From Arthrobacter sp. SO5 (GTDB lineage Bacteria > Actinomycetota > Actinomycetes > Actinomycetales > Micrococcaceae): a stretch of 64,000 nucleotides of DNA. The stretch covers positions 115,265 to 179,264 of the forward strand of contig NZ_MQTQ01000053.1 of NCBI RefSeq assembly GCF_020532805.1. The letters are read 5' to 3'. The translations under genes were made by a program, and so were the position numbers. Under the pieces are notes generated by a model, which saw nothing but the letters and a program-made list of their open reading frames with translations, searched no databases and was not told the DNA's origin. Below are positions 20,197-27,228 of this stretch, piece after piece; the first letter of the stretch is position 1, and the number at the start of each line of letters is the position of its first letter.

Positions 20197-20232
20197 AGTC
20201 CCCGTTCCGGGCCACCGGGACGGGGACTTTTT
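20197..20232 (+). terminator. Intrinsic terminator after tRNA-Asn copy 1
   Basis: The 14-base arms 20197-20210 and 20215-20228 pair with one G-T wobble around loop GCCA, followed by five T residues (20228-20232). Confidence 0.85.
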
Positions 20233-20326
20233 CATACCCAGAGGGGTATTCCGGGCCTTGTTCCGGCAGGGTGCGCGCCCGATTTCCAAAGCGGCAAAAC
20301 CTTTGCTAATGTCGTACCTGCTTCAT

Positions 20327-20399
20327 TCCTCCTTAGCTCAATTGGCAGAGCATTCGACTGTTAATCGAAGGGTTGCTGGTTCAAGTCCAGCAGGAGGAG
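20327..20399 (+). tRNA. tRNA-Asn (anticodon GTT), copy 2
   Basis: The sequence is identical to copy 1 over the whole gene. Identity extends from seven bases before the mature 5' end to two bases after the 3' end (82 of 82 bases, 20112-20193 against 20320-20401). It has its own upstream TTGCTAATGT element and its own terminator, so it is an independent unit and not part of an array transcript. Confidence 0.97.
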
Positions 20400-20406
20400 C
20401 GGACAG

Positions 20407-20445
20407 GTCCCGCGGCCGGTGAATCACCGGCCGCGGGACTTTTTT
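20407..20445 (+). terminator. Intrinsic terminator after tRNA-Asn copy 2
   Basis: The perfect 15-bp stem 20407-20421 / 20425-20439 has loop AAT and is followed by six T residues (20440-20445). Confidence 0.92.
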
Positions 20446-20536
20446 ATGCCGGTCCCGGTGCCCGTTTTGCGGTGCCTGTCCTCTGGCGCCTTTCCCCTGG
20501 TGCCTTTTGCCTGGCGCCTTTTGACTGACGGCGATG

Positions 20537-20944
20537 TTAGACAAAGAACATCTCCACCTGCAGGAAGCGCTCGGCCTCAGCTACGGCTGCCTCGAAGGCT
20601 TCCCGTTCGGTGGGGGACTTGCGGGGCTCCCGGGGGTGCCATTCGTGCGGGGCCGAATGCACCTGGGTGAAGCCGCCGCCGGGCGGTGCATAGAAAATCC
20701 CAAAACGCTGCACGGGCCATTCCGGGGAGGTTTCGGGAGCCACCAGCAGTGCCGAGTCGAAAGCCGCGTTGTACCACTGGGCGATCGGGCGCCTGCGGTC
20801 CTCAGTGAATAGTCCGGCGGCGAAGAGGGCTGCCGACTGGGGGCTGGTCTGGCTGCACAGCCGATCCCACCACAGGGGCAGTATGCCGGCGTCTGCCCGC
20901 TGCCACGTGGCCGGAAGGGGCGAAGGATCCTGCCTGTCAGGCAC
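20537..20944 (-). CDS. Uncharacterised protein
   Basis: I do not recognise the family. The 135-residue protein is soluble-looking, with no signal peptide or membrane helix. It is rich in aromatic and acidic residues (RFGIFYAPPGGGFTQVHSAPHEW), and its C-terminal helix FEAAVAEAERFLQVEMFF probably packs as an amphipathic helix. Codon use and third-position GC match neighbouring real genes, and no better frame exists on the opposite strand, which favours a true gene. It sits alone between the tRNA-Asn pair and a repeat-rich spacer, converging with neither operon. Confidence 0.6.
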   Translation of the reverse strand: MPDRQDPSPLPATWQRADAGILPLWWDRLCSQTSPQSAALFAAGLFTEDRRRPIAQWYNAAFDSALLVAPETSPEWPVQRFGIFYAPPGGGFTQVHSAPHEWHPREPRKSPTEREAFEAAVAEAERFLQVEMFFV

Positions 20945-21335
20945 CCTTCAACTTTATCCCGCGCCGCGGACCGGCAACAGGGCCGGACGGCACGGCACGT
21001 GCCCTCTCGCCGCCACTGGACATGTCCCGCGCCCTGGGTGGCGCGTGGACATGATCCAACCCTGCGCCGCCGTGGGGGGCTCCCAAGTGGTGCCGCCGGA
21101 CGTGTGCCACGCAGCAGCAGCCGCCTGAGCTCCCTCCCAGTTGCTTTTTGTGCCGAGCCGAGCTGCCCCCAGGATTGCGGGGCCGACCACCGGTTTCAGG
21201 TTGCAAATAGGCGAGCAATCGGGAAGGAGCGGCGGCACGAACCCGGGAAGGAGTCTGCCTGGCGGCACCCACGGCCTTCGATGCGGCGGACCGGGCGCTC
21301 GTTTGCCGGGTCCACGCCGGCCAGGCCAGTCCCAA
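20945..21335. other. Non-coding spacer with a partial copy of the 87-bp repeat
   Basis: No gene is supported between 20945 and 21579. A diverged, partial copy of the repeat described at 21336 is recognisable at about 21009-21056: it shares CGCC, TGGACATGTCCCGC and GGCGCGTGGACAT in the same order. The rest shows no recognised signal. The promoter of the unknown minus-strand gene should lie in its first part. Confidence 0.55.
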
Positions 21336-21422
21336 CGCCGCTGGGCATGCCCCCCGCTCGGGTCGGCGCGTGGACATAGCCCCGTTGTACCCATTCGTGG
21401 GTGCCAGGAATGGGCATGTCCC
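21336..21422. repeat. 87-bp direct repeat, copy B
   Basis: This copy matches 21450-21536 at 80 of 87 positions, without gaps. The unit begins CGCCGCTGGGCATGCC, contains GGCGCGTGGACATAGCCC and ends GAATGGGCATGTCCC. A small hairpin, ACCCA-TTCG-TGGGT, lies inside copy B. The repeat period is 114 bases. Confidence 0.85.
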
Positions 21423-21449
21423 GCGGGGGAGTTGCTCCGCGTGCCTTGC

Positions 21450-21536
21450 CGCCGCTGGGCATGCCCCCCGCTCGGGTTGGCGCGTGGACATAGCCCAGTT
21501 GTGCTCACTCGTGGGTGCTAAGAATGGGCATGTCCC
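21450..21536. repeat. 87-bp direct repeat, copy C
   Basis: Second full copy of the unit at 21336-21422, with seven substitutions and no indels. It ends 43 bases from the stop codon of the minus-strand exporter gene, so it lies in that gene's 3' untranslated region. No open frame with credible protein features covers the copies. Confidence 0.85.
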
Positions 21537-21579
21537 ACTGGCGTGTCCGGCTGCGGGGCTGGAGGGCGTGTGCGCGGGC

Positions 21580-22803
21580 CTATTCGATCGCCGGCACGGT
21601 GCGCGGGCGGACCACGAGCCAGAGGGCGGCTGCGGCCAGGAAGATGCAGACGGCCTGCACCGCCCCCATCGGCGTGGCTGAGCCGACGCCGAACCAGCCC
21701 ACCACCGGCGAGACCAGGCCGGCCATCATGAACGTCGCCGCGCCGAGCAGGGAGGCCGCGGTGCCCGCCTGGGCGCCGTGCTTGGCCAGCGCGAGCACCT
21801 GGACGCAGGGAAAGGTGAAACCGGCGCCGAGGATATAGAACCAGAGGGGCACCATCACGCCCCACAAGCCAAAGCCCAGCTGGTCGAAGACCACGATCAG
21901 CACTGCCATGGAAAACATCCAGGCCGTGGAGCAGGCCATGATCCACTGCGGCGGAACCCGGCGGATGAGCCGCGCACTGGTCTGGACCCCGGCGACAATC
22001 GCCAGCGAGTTGATGCCGAACAGCAGTCCGTACTGCTGGGGGCTGAAACCATACACATCCTGGAAGAGGAACGGCGAGGCGGAGAGGTAGGTGAAAAGTC
22101 CGGCGAAGTTCATCCCGCCCACCAGCAGAAGTCCTACAAAGATCCGGTCGGCAAAAAGCACGGCATAGCGCTGGCGGGCGGTCATTCCGGTCTTTCCGCG
22201 CAGCTCACGCGGCAGCGTCTCGCGCACCACGAATATCGCGGCGATGAGGACGCAGGTCCCGTAGGCCGCCAGGAAGAAGAAGATGCCCGGCCACGGCGCC
22301 AGCAGGAGCAGCTGGGAGCCGATGACCGGGGCGAGGATGGGCGCGAGGCCGTTGACCAGGGCCATCCTGGAGAACATTCTCACCATCGCGTACCCGCTGA
22401 AGAGGTCACGCACCATTGCCATGGCCACGACGCCGCCGCCCGCGGCGCCGATCCCCATGAGCACCCGGAACACTCCCAGGGTGGTGATATCCGTGGCCAG
22501 GGCGGCGCCCAGGGACGCAGTGATGTGTACTGCCGTGGCCAGGATCAACGGCAGCCGGCGGCCGAACTTGTCGCTTAGCGGGCCCACCACCAGCTGGCCC
22601 AGTGCGAAGCCGACGGTGGTGCCCGTGAGCGTCAGCTGAACGGCCGCCACGGAGACGCCCAGGCTCTCTTCCAGCGCGGGAAACGCCGGCAGGTAGAGAT
22701 CCACGGTGAACGGTCCCAAGGCTGTAAGGGCCCCGAGCATCAGAATGTAGAGGAATTTTCGTCGGCGGCTCAGGGAATCGCCGGGATTGCTGGGTGTACT
22801 CAC
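21580..22803 (-). CDS. Bcr/CflA-family multidrug efflux transporter (MFS)
   Basis: The 407-residue, 12-helix major facilitator protein probably exports drugs or metabolites by proton antiport. It opens with FLYILMLGALTALGPFTVDLYLPAFPALEESLGVS, the hallmark N-terminus of the Bcr/CflA group (DMYLPA-like motif). The A-motif between helices 2 and 3 is GPLSDKFGRRLPL, and GLAPILAPVIGSQLL gives antiporter motif C in helix 5. The GTG start at 22803 gives the typical N-terminus; the frame stays open for about 90 further residues upstream, but these are Cys/Arg-rich and unlike the family. The gene is divergent from the holin-X-type gene. Confidence 0.88.
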   Translation of the reverse strand: MSTPSNPGDSLSRRRKFLYILMLGALTALGPFTVDLYLPAFPALEESLGVSVAAVQLTLTGTTVGFALGQLVVGPLSDKFGRRLPLILATAVHITASLGAALATDITTLGVFRVLMGIGAAGGGVVAMAMVRDLFSGYAMVRMFSRMALVNGLAPILAPVIGSQLLLLAPWPGIFFFLAAYGTCVLIAAIFVVRETLPRELRGKTGMTARQRYAVLFADRIFVGLLLVGGMNFAGLFTYLSASPFLFQDVYGFSPQQYGLLFGINSLAIVAGVQTSARLIRRVPPQWIMACSTAWMFSMAVLIVVFDQLGFGLWGVMVPLWFYILGAGFTFPCVQVLALAKHGAQAGTAASLLGAATFMMAGLVSPVVGWFGVGSATPMGAVQAVCIFLAAAALWLVVRPRTVPAIE

Positions 22804-22986
22804 AGAGGTCAATCCTAGGCCCGTGCCACGTGCAGCACGCCGCAGTCCGAGCGCGCCACACCACGCCGCCGGGACCCTGCTGGGGGCCTGAATGATAGTT
22901 TTGACACCGAGGTCTGTGAAAAGCTGCGCAGACCCGGCAAACCCGCGCATGCGGAACCGACAGATGCAACCAGATAGGCGGGACCG

Positions 22987-23883
22987 ATGAGCGGACGTCA
23001 CAGCGGCGGGACAAGCGGGGGGCTGCGCATCTCCGCGCTGCCCAAGACCCTGAAACTGATCCGCAAGCTGGCGCCCCGGCAACTCGGTGACGAGCTTGCC
23101 CTCGCCAAGATCGAGATCAAGCGCAAGGGCATCCAGGTCGGCACCGCCGCCGCGATCCTCGCCGTCGCACTGGTTTTCGTCGCCTTCCTCGTGGTCGGCC
23201 TGATCGTGGCCGCCATCATGGGCCTCGCCACGATCATGCCGGCGTGGCTCGCTGCCCTGCTGGTCTGCGGCGTCTTCCTAGTGATCGCGTTGATCGCCGG
23301 ACTGCTGGGCGTCGCGAGGTTCAAGAAGGCCATGCCTTTGGTTCCGGAGGAGACGCTCCGCGGCATCAAGCACGATCTCGGCATCCTCAAGGAAGGTTCC
23401 GCCTTCGACCCCGCAGTCCTGGACCCCGATTCCGAACAGTACAAGGCAGCCCAGGCTGCCAAGGCCGAGGCCGCCGCCAAGGCGAAAGCAGACAAGGAAG
23501 CCAAAGCCGCCGCCGAGCCGGACTTCGGCCCGCCGCCCACCGAAGCTGAACTGCGGAGCAGGCTGGGAGAGCGTCGCAGCCACCTCACGGCCGTCCGCGA
23601 TGAACTCAACGAGGAACTTGACGTCAAGACGCAGGCGCAGGCACTGCTGGCGGCGGCCCGGTCGAAACTGGAGGATGGCAGGGAACAGCTCAGCGCCACG
23701 ATCTCCGGGTTCCGGTCCTCGTTCCGGAAACCGACGACGGCGGCCGACTCCGCCGCGGCGAACTCGCCGGAGCGCGTCGCCGGCCAGACCGGCCAGCTGG
23801 GCCAGCGCTGGAAGCCGCTCGTGGCGCTCACCGCTTCGGCCGCAGCCCTCGTATACCTGTTGCGCAGGCTCCTGCAGGGCTAG
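22987..23883 (+). CDS. Actinobacterial holin-X (phage_holin_3_6) / DUF3618 membrane protein
   Basis: A 298-residue protein with two modules. Residues about 20-115 form a putative actinobacterial holin-X domain with two adjacent hydrophobic segments (AAAILAVALVFVAFLVVGL and AALLVCGVFLVIALIAGLL). After an Ala/Lys/Glu-rich coiled-coil-like linker (about 155-185), residues about 187-240 resemble DUF3618 (LRSRLGERRSHLTAVRDEL), and a last hydrophobic helix ends the protein. Despite the domain name, no phage genes are nearby. Chromosomal homologues are thought to be envelope proteins. It is first in a plus-strand run with a phosphatidyltransferase, a DMT transporter and a glycosyltransferase. Confidence 0.8.
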   Translation: MSGRHSGGTSGGLRISALPKTLKLIRKLAPRQLGDELALAKIEIKRKGIQVGTAAAILAVALVFVAFLVVGLIVAAIMGLATIMPAWLAALLVCGVFLVIALIAGLLGVARFKKAMPLVPEETLRGIKHDLGILKEGSAFDPAVLDPDSEQYKAAQAAKAEAAAKAKADKEAKAAAEPDFGPPPTEAELRSRLGERRSHLTAVRDELNEELDVKTQAQALLAAARSKLEDGREQLSATISGFRSSFRKPTTAADSAAANSPERVAGQTGQLGQRWKPLVALTASAAALVYLLRRLLQG

Positions 23884-23937
23884 GCCGCCGCTGGACTCCG
23901 AGGACAGATCGTTAGCGGCCAGGGAAAGGGGGAAGGG

Positions 23938-24567
23938 ATGAAATTCATCGGCGCTGGTGCCCGGCCTGGGCAACCCCAGGTCCACCACGACACGGTCTTC
24001 ACCATCCCCAACCTCCTGACCGTGGTGCGGTTCCTCGGCGTTCCCCTCTTCATCTGGCTGGTCCTGTGGGAGCAGGAATACGGCTATGCTGCCCTCGTGC
24101 TGGCCGTCATGGGCAGCACCGACTGGGTTGACGGCTACATCGCCCGCCGCTTCGACCAGATGTCCAACCTCGGCCGGGTGATGGATCCCATGGCCGATCG
24201 GCTCGCTCTGATCGCGGTGGCCGTGACTTTGGCAGTCGCCGGCGTCGTCCAGTGGTGGTACCTGGCCGCACTGCTGGTCCCTGACGCCATCCTGCTGGCC
24301 CTCTCGCTTTTCTACTTCCACGGACACCCCGACCTGCCCGTGAGCCGGATTGGGAAAGTCCGGACGGCCCTGCTGCTGGTCGGCACGCCGCTGCTGGTGC
24401 TTTCCAGAGTCCCGATCCCTGGCGCCGAGGTCTACGCCGTGGTCGCGTGGATCTGCCTGGGCCTGGGCCTCGCGGCGCACTGGATTGCCGGCTACAACTA
24501 TTTCCGGGCCATAATCCGTAAGGGCAGAGCCCTGCGGAACAAAGTCGACGACGACGGCCTCCGCTGA
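23938..24567 (+). CDS. CDP-alcohol phosphatidyltransferase family protein
   Basis: The 209-residue membrane enzyme transfers a phosphatidyl group from CDP-diacylglycerol to an alcohol acceptor. The family signature D-G-x2-A-R-x8-G-x3-D-x3-D is complete: VDGYIARRFDQ, then MSNLGRVMDPMADR (about residues 62-87). About five hydrophobic segments surround it. The acceptor (glycerol-phosphate, inositol-phosphate or another) cannot be fixed from the sequence. The start follows a strong AAGGGGGAAGGG site. The stop overlaps the next start (TGATG), coupling it to the DMT transporter. Confidence 0.88.
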   Translation: MKFIGAGARPGQPQVHHDTVFTIPNLLTVVRFLGVPLFIWLVLWEQEYGYAALVLAVMGSTDWVDGYIARRFDQMSNLGRVMDPMADRLALIAVAVTLAVAGVVQWWYLAALLVPDAILLALSLFYFHGHPDLPVSRIGKVRTALLLVGTPLLVLSRVPIPGAEVYAVVAWICLGLGLAAHWIAGYNYFRAIIRKGRALRNKVDDDGLR

Positions 24568-25472
24568 TGGTCTGGTTCGCAGTACTCCTCGCTGTGCTTG
24601 GGGCCTTCTGCCTGGCCTTCGGCGCCCAGCGCCAGGGCAGCGCGGTCAAGGCGGACACCGGCGGACTGGCCCTCAGCACGCACGGGCTGCTCCGCCTCAT
24701 CCGTAACCCGCGCTGGGTCTTTGGCCTCCTGCTGCTCACCGTGGGGATGGCGTTGAACGCCGTCGCCCTGGTCATGGCACCCCTGACCGTGGTCCAGCCG
24801 ATCGGGGCGATAGCGCTCGTCATTACGACGATCGTCAACGCCAAGGACCAGGGACTGAGCATCAACCGCGCCACGGTGGTGGCTATTTCCGCCTGCGTCT
24901 CGGGCTCGGCGCTTTTTGTGGTGCTGGCAATCAACGTGACCCAGGAAAGCCAAAGTGTCAGTGCCTCCGAGGAGCTGACAGTTGTGTTGCTGCTGGTCCT
25001 GGCGGTGGGGCTCTTCGGGACACTTGCCCTGATGTTCAAACACCGCATGAGTGCCTTTGTCTATATCCTCGGCGCGGGCGTCCTGTTCGGCTTCGTCGCA
25101 GTCCTGACCCGCATCATCGGCAAGCAACTGCTCAATCCGAACGGCCTGGGGCTGCTGAATGTGACGTGGTACTCCGTCGTCGCCATTGTGGCTGCAGGAG
25201 TGCTCGGATCCTGGTTCGTCCAGAGCGCTTACTCCGGGGGACCGCCGGACCTCGTGATCGCCGGGCTGACCGTGATCGACCCGATTGTGGGCATCGCGAT
25301 TGGCATCACGATCCTCGGCGAACTCCGGCCCGATGTCCAAGCCGTCATGGCGATTGCGATGGGGGCAGCGGCTTCGCTTGCTATCGTGGGTGTGATCGCC
25401 CTGTCCAGGCACCATCCTGAAGTCACCAAGCGCAAGCGAGACGCGCGGAAGGCTGCGGGAAGGATGTCCTAG
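24567..25472 (+). CDS. DMT-family (EamA/NIPA-like) transporter
   Basis: A 301-residue protein with about nine to ten transmembrane helices in the drug/metabolite transporter fold. The start is MVWFAVLLAVLGAFCLAFGAQRQG, and APLTVVQPIGAIALVITT (about 72-90) resembles the conserved mid-helix region of DMT/NIPA-type proteins. The C-terminal 20 residues are strongly basic and cytoplasmic. The substrate is unknown. Its ATG shares one base with the stop of the CDP-alcohol phosphatidyltransferase gene. That suggests a joint role in envelope lipid or glycolipid metabolism, but this rests on context only. Confidence 0.8.
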   Translation: MVWFAVLLAVLGAFCLAFGAQRQGSAVKADTGGLALSTHGLLRLIRNPRWVFGLLLLTVGMALNAVALVMAPLTVVQPIGAIALVITTIVNAKDQGLSINRATVVAISACVSGSALFVVLAINVTQESQSVSASEELTVVLLLVLAVGLFGTLALMFKHRMSAFVYILGAGVLFGFVAVLTRIIGKQLLNPNGLGLLNVTWYSVVAIVAAGVLGSWFVQSAYSGGPPDLVIAGLTVIDPIVGIAIGITILGELRPDVQAVMAIAMGAAASLAIVGVIALSRHHPEVTKRKRDARKAAGRMS

Positions 25473-25575
25473 GGCATCGCCAGACTTCAGCAGCAGACCC
25501 GGCGCGCTGGCGCCGACGGCCAGCAGGCCACCCCAGACCAAGCTGCCCGCACCATGAACACCAGGAGCATTCCAC

Positions 25576-26772
25576 GTGACCATGTCCGACAACCAGAAAC
25601 CGCTGACCGTACTGATTGCCGCGGACACGTACCCGCCCCACGTCAATGGTGCGGCCATGTTCGGCTACCGCCTCGCCAAGGGCATGACTGCCCGCGGACA
25701 CAACGTGCACGTCCTGGCCTGCCGGCCGGGCAAGGGGCCGAGCTACACCGAGTTCAGCGACGAAGGCACCGTCCACCGGATCCGCTCGCACTCGGTCCCC
25801 ACCCATGAATACTTCCGGATCACCTTTCCCTGGGAGATCAAGAAGGAAATCGGGCTGCTGTTCGACAGGATCCAGCCCGACGTCGTACACATCCAGAGCC
25901 ACTACATGATCGGCGAGCACGTACTGTATGAAGCCGCGAGGCGCGGCATCAGGATCGTGGCGACCAACCACTTCATGCCCGAGAACCTGAACCCCTTCCT
26001 TCCGTTCCCCCAGTGGTTCAAGGACATCGTGGGGCGCATCTCCTGGCGGGACATGGGCAAGGTCATGGGCCAGGCCGACGTCGTGACCACGCCCACGCCC
26101 CTCGCGGCCAGGGCAATGCACGAGCACGCCTTCCTGCGCAAAGTCCTCCCGCTCTCCAACGGCATCGACGCGGCATCCTACGAACTCAAGCCAGGTGAAG
26201 AGCTGGAGCGCCACGCCAGTCCGCACGTACTGTTCGTCGGCCGGCTTGCCGAGGAAAAACACATTGACGTGCTGATCGACGCCGTCGCCAAGACGCCCAA
26301 GGAGCTCGACGTGCATCTCGATATCGTCGGCGGCGGCGAAGTTCGCCCCGCCCTCGAGGCCCAGGTGACCCGGCTCGGCCTGCAGGACCGGGTGGCGTTC
26401 CTGGGCATGGCCAGCGACGCGGAACTGCGCAGGGCCTACCTAGCGGCGGACTTGTTCTGCATGCCCGGCACGGCCGAGCTGCAGTCCCTCGTGACCCTTG
26501 AAGCGATGTCCGCTTCCACGCCCGTGCTGCTCGCCGACGCGATGGCCCTGCCGCACCTCGTGAGCGACGGCGAGAACGGCTACCTCTTCACGCCCAACGA
26601 CAGCGATGACCTGTCCGAGAAGATCGTCCGGGTTCTGTCGCTGCCCGCGGACGAGTTGGCGGCCATGGGCAAGGCGAGCCGGGGGATGGTGGAGAGCCAC
26701 AGCATCGAGCGCACCCTCCAGGCCTTCGAGGATCTCTACCGCGGAGCGAGTTACGACGACCTCATCGTCTGA
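25576..26772 (+). CDS. GT4-family glycosyltransferase
   Basis: A 398-residue GT-B fold glycosyltransferase. The N-terminal domain opens with LIAADTYPPHVNGAAMFGYRLAKGM, typical of PimB/SqdX-like retaining enzymes. The C-terminal donor-site domain has VLFVGRLAEEKHIDVLIDAV and the E-x7-E motif region AELQSLVTLEAMSASTPVLL. Members glucosylate or mannosylate lipids, phosphoinositides or small thiol precursors. Here the neighbouring CDP-alcohol phosphatidyltransferase suggests a glycolipid. GTG 25576 is chosen because AGGAG lies eight bases upstream; ATG at 25582 is the alternative. It is followed by a long hairpin and a tRNA gene. Confidence 0.85.
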   Translation: MTMSDNQKPLTVLIAADTYPPHVNGAAMFGYRLAKGMTARGHNVHVLACRPGKGPSYTEFSDEGTVHRIRSHSVPTHEYFRITFPWEIKKEIGLLFDRIQPDVVHIQSHYMIGEHVLYEAARRGIRIVATNHFMPENLNPFLPFPQWFKDIVGRISWRDMGKVMGQADVVTTPTPLAARAMHEHAFLRKVLPLSNGIDAASYELKPGEELERHASPHVLFVGRLAEEKHIDVLIDAVAKTPKELDVHLDIVGGGEVRPALEAQVTRLGLQDRVAFLGMASDAELRRAYLAADLFCMPGTAELQSLVTLEAMSASTPVLLADAMALPHLVSDGENGYLFTPNDSDDLSEKIVRVLSLPADELAAMGKASRGMVESHSIERTLQAFEDLYRGASYDDLIV

Positions 26773-26791
26773 TCCGTGCCACTACTATTGC

Positions 26792-26797
26792 TAGAGT
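26792..26797 (+). promoter_or_regulatory. Extended -10 element of the CAT tRNA
   Basis: TAGAGT preceded by TTGC gives TTGCTAGAGT (26788-26797), the same pattern as upstream of both tRNA-Asn genes. The transcript would begin just before the 26806-26847 hairpin. Confidence 0.45.
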
Positions 26798-26805
26798 GAT
26801 TTTTG

Positions 26806-26847
26806 CCCGGAAACCGTTCGCCCCGTGCGGGGCGGACGGTTTCGGGG
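26806..26847 (+). other. 19-bp imperfect hairpin directly before the CAT tRNA
   Basis: Arms 26806-26824 and 26829-26847 pair at 17 of 19 positions plus a wobble, with loop GTGC. No T-run follows on the plus strand. It lies between a tRNA-type -10 element and the mature tRNA 5' end (four bases away), so it would be in the tRNA precursor leader, or it could mark the end of the glycosyltransferase message. Confidence 0.65.
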
Positions 26848-26851
26848 CCAC

Positions 26852-26925
26852 GGGGCTATAGCTCAGCTGGTTAGAGCGCGGGACTCATAATCCTAAGGTC
26901 CTCGGTTCAAGTCCGAGTAGCCCTA
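26852..26925 (+). tRNA. tRNA with anticodon CAT (elongator Met or Ile2)
   Basis: The cloverleaf has acceptor GGGGCTA (26852-26858) with TAGCCCT (26918-26924) and discriminator A. The D-arm is GCTC/GAGC, the anticodon loop CTCATAA (CAT at 26886-26888), and the T-arm CTCGG/CCGAG with loop TTCAAGT. The first acceptor pair is G-T and 27-43 is a C-A mismatch. The sequence has no initiator features. CAT can be elongator Met, or Ile2 if C34 is changed to lysidine, and the choice is not decided here. Confidence 0.9.
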
Positions 26926-26964
26926 CTTTTCTGCGGAATCCCCGTCCCGGGTCCCGCGGAAACG

Positions 26965-27008
26965 GGAGCCCTGGCAGCGTTTCGACGCCGGCCAGGGCTC
27001 CTTCTTGT
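26965..27008 (+). terminator. Intrinsic terminator after the CAT tRNA
   Basis: The perfect 11-bp stem 26965-26975 / 26991-27001 is followed by TTCTTGTT. The 303-base region from here to the acyl-CoA dehydrogenase otherwise holds only that gene's promoter and operator. Confidence 0.75.
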
Positions 27009-27122
27009 TGCTCGGGCGGGCCCCGCCACAGGGCTGGGACGGTGTCCGGGACAGGGGCTGGGGTGGCGTCTGGACAGAGCGGCGAAGCGTTCGCAAACTG
27101 TGCCCCCTGTAACCGCCGTCAC

Positions 27123-27152
27123 TTGCGGGACGCCGTCGTTTTGCGGTAAGTT
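27123..27152 (+). promoter_or_regulatory. Promoter of the acyl-CoA dehydrogenase gene
   Basis: TTGCGG at 27123-27128 and TAAGTT at 27147-27152 are separated by 18 bases. The -10 overlaps the left end of the GTTA-N8-TAAC palindrome at 27150-27165, so a protein bound there would block RNA polymerase. Confidence 0.5.
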
Positions 27153-27165
27153 ACTCATGAGTAAC
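27150..27165. promoter_or_regulatory. 16-bp perfect palindromic operator GTTACTCATGAGTAAC
   Basis: The sequence equals its own reverse complement. It has the same GTTA-N8-TAAC frame as two sites in front of the leucine-degradation operon (46223-46238 and 46249-46264), beside a TetR-family gene. Placement over the -10/+1 region predicts repression. Confidence 0.65.
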
Positions 27166-27228
27166 ATCCCACCGGGCGCGACGCCTGAGTCCCTTTTGGT
27201 CGCTGCTGATCACACGTGAAGGAACAAC

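Noticed and set aside
20937..21508. Minus-strand frames of about 184 codons across the 87-bp repeats
   Set aside because: The apparent repeated peptide (MSTRxPERGACPAA) comes directly from the non-coding direct repeats. Composition is Arg/Pro/Gly-rich, there is no ribosome site, and two frames look equally good.
22987..23883. Prophage remnant because of the holin-like domain
   Set aside because: No other phage genes, integrase or att sites; the domain is common in chromosomal actinobacterial envelope proteins.
26806..26847. Intrinsic terminator for the glycosyltransferase gene
   Set aside because: The hairpin is strong, but no T-run follows on the plus strand and it lies after a tRNA-type -10 element, so it was listed as a hairpin of uncertain role.
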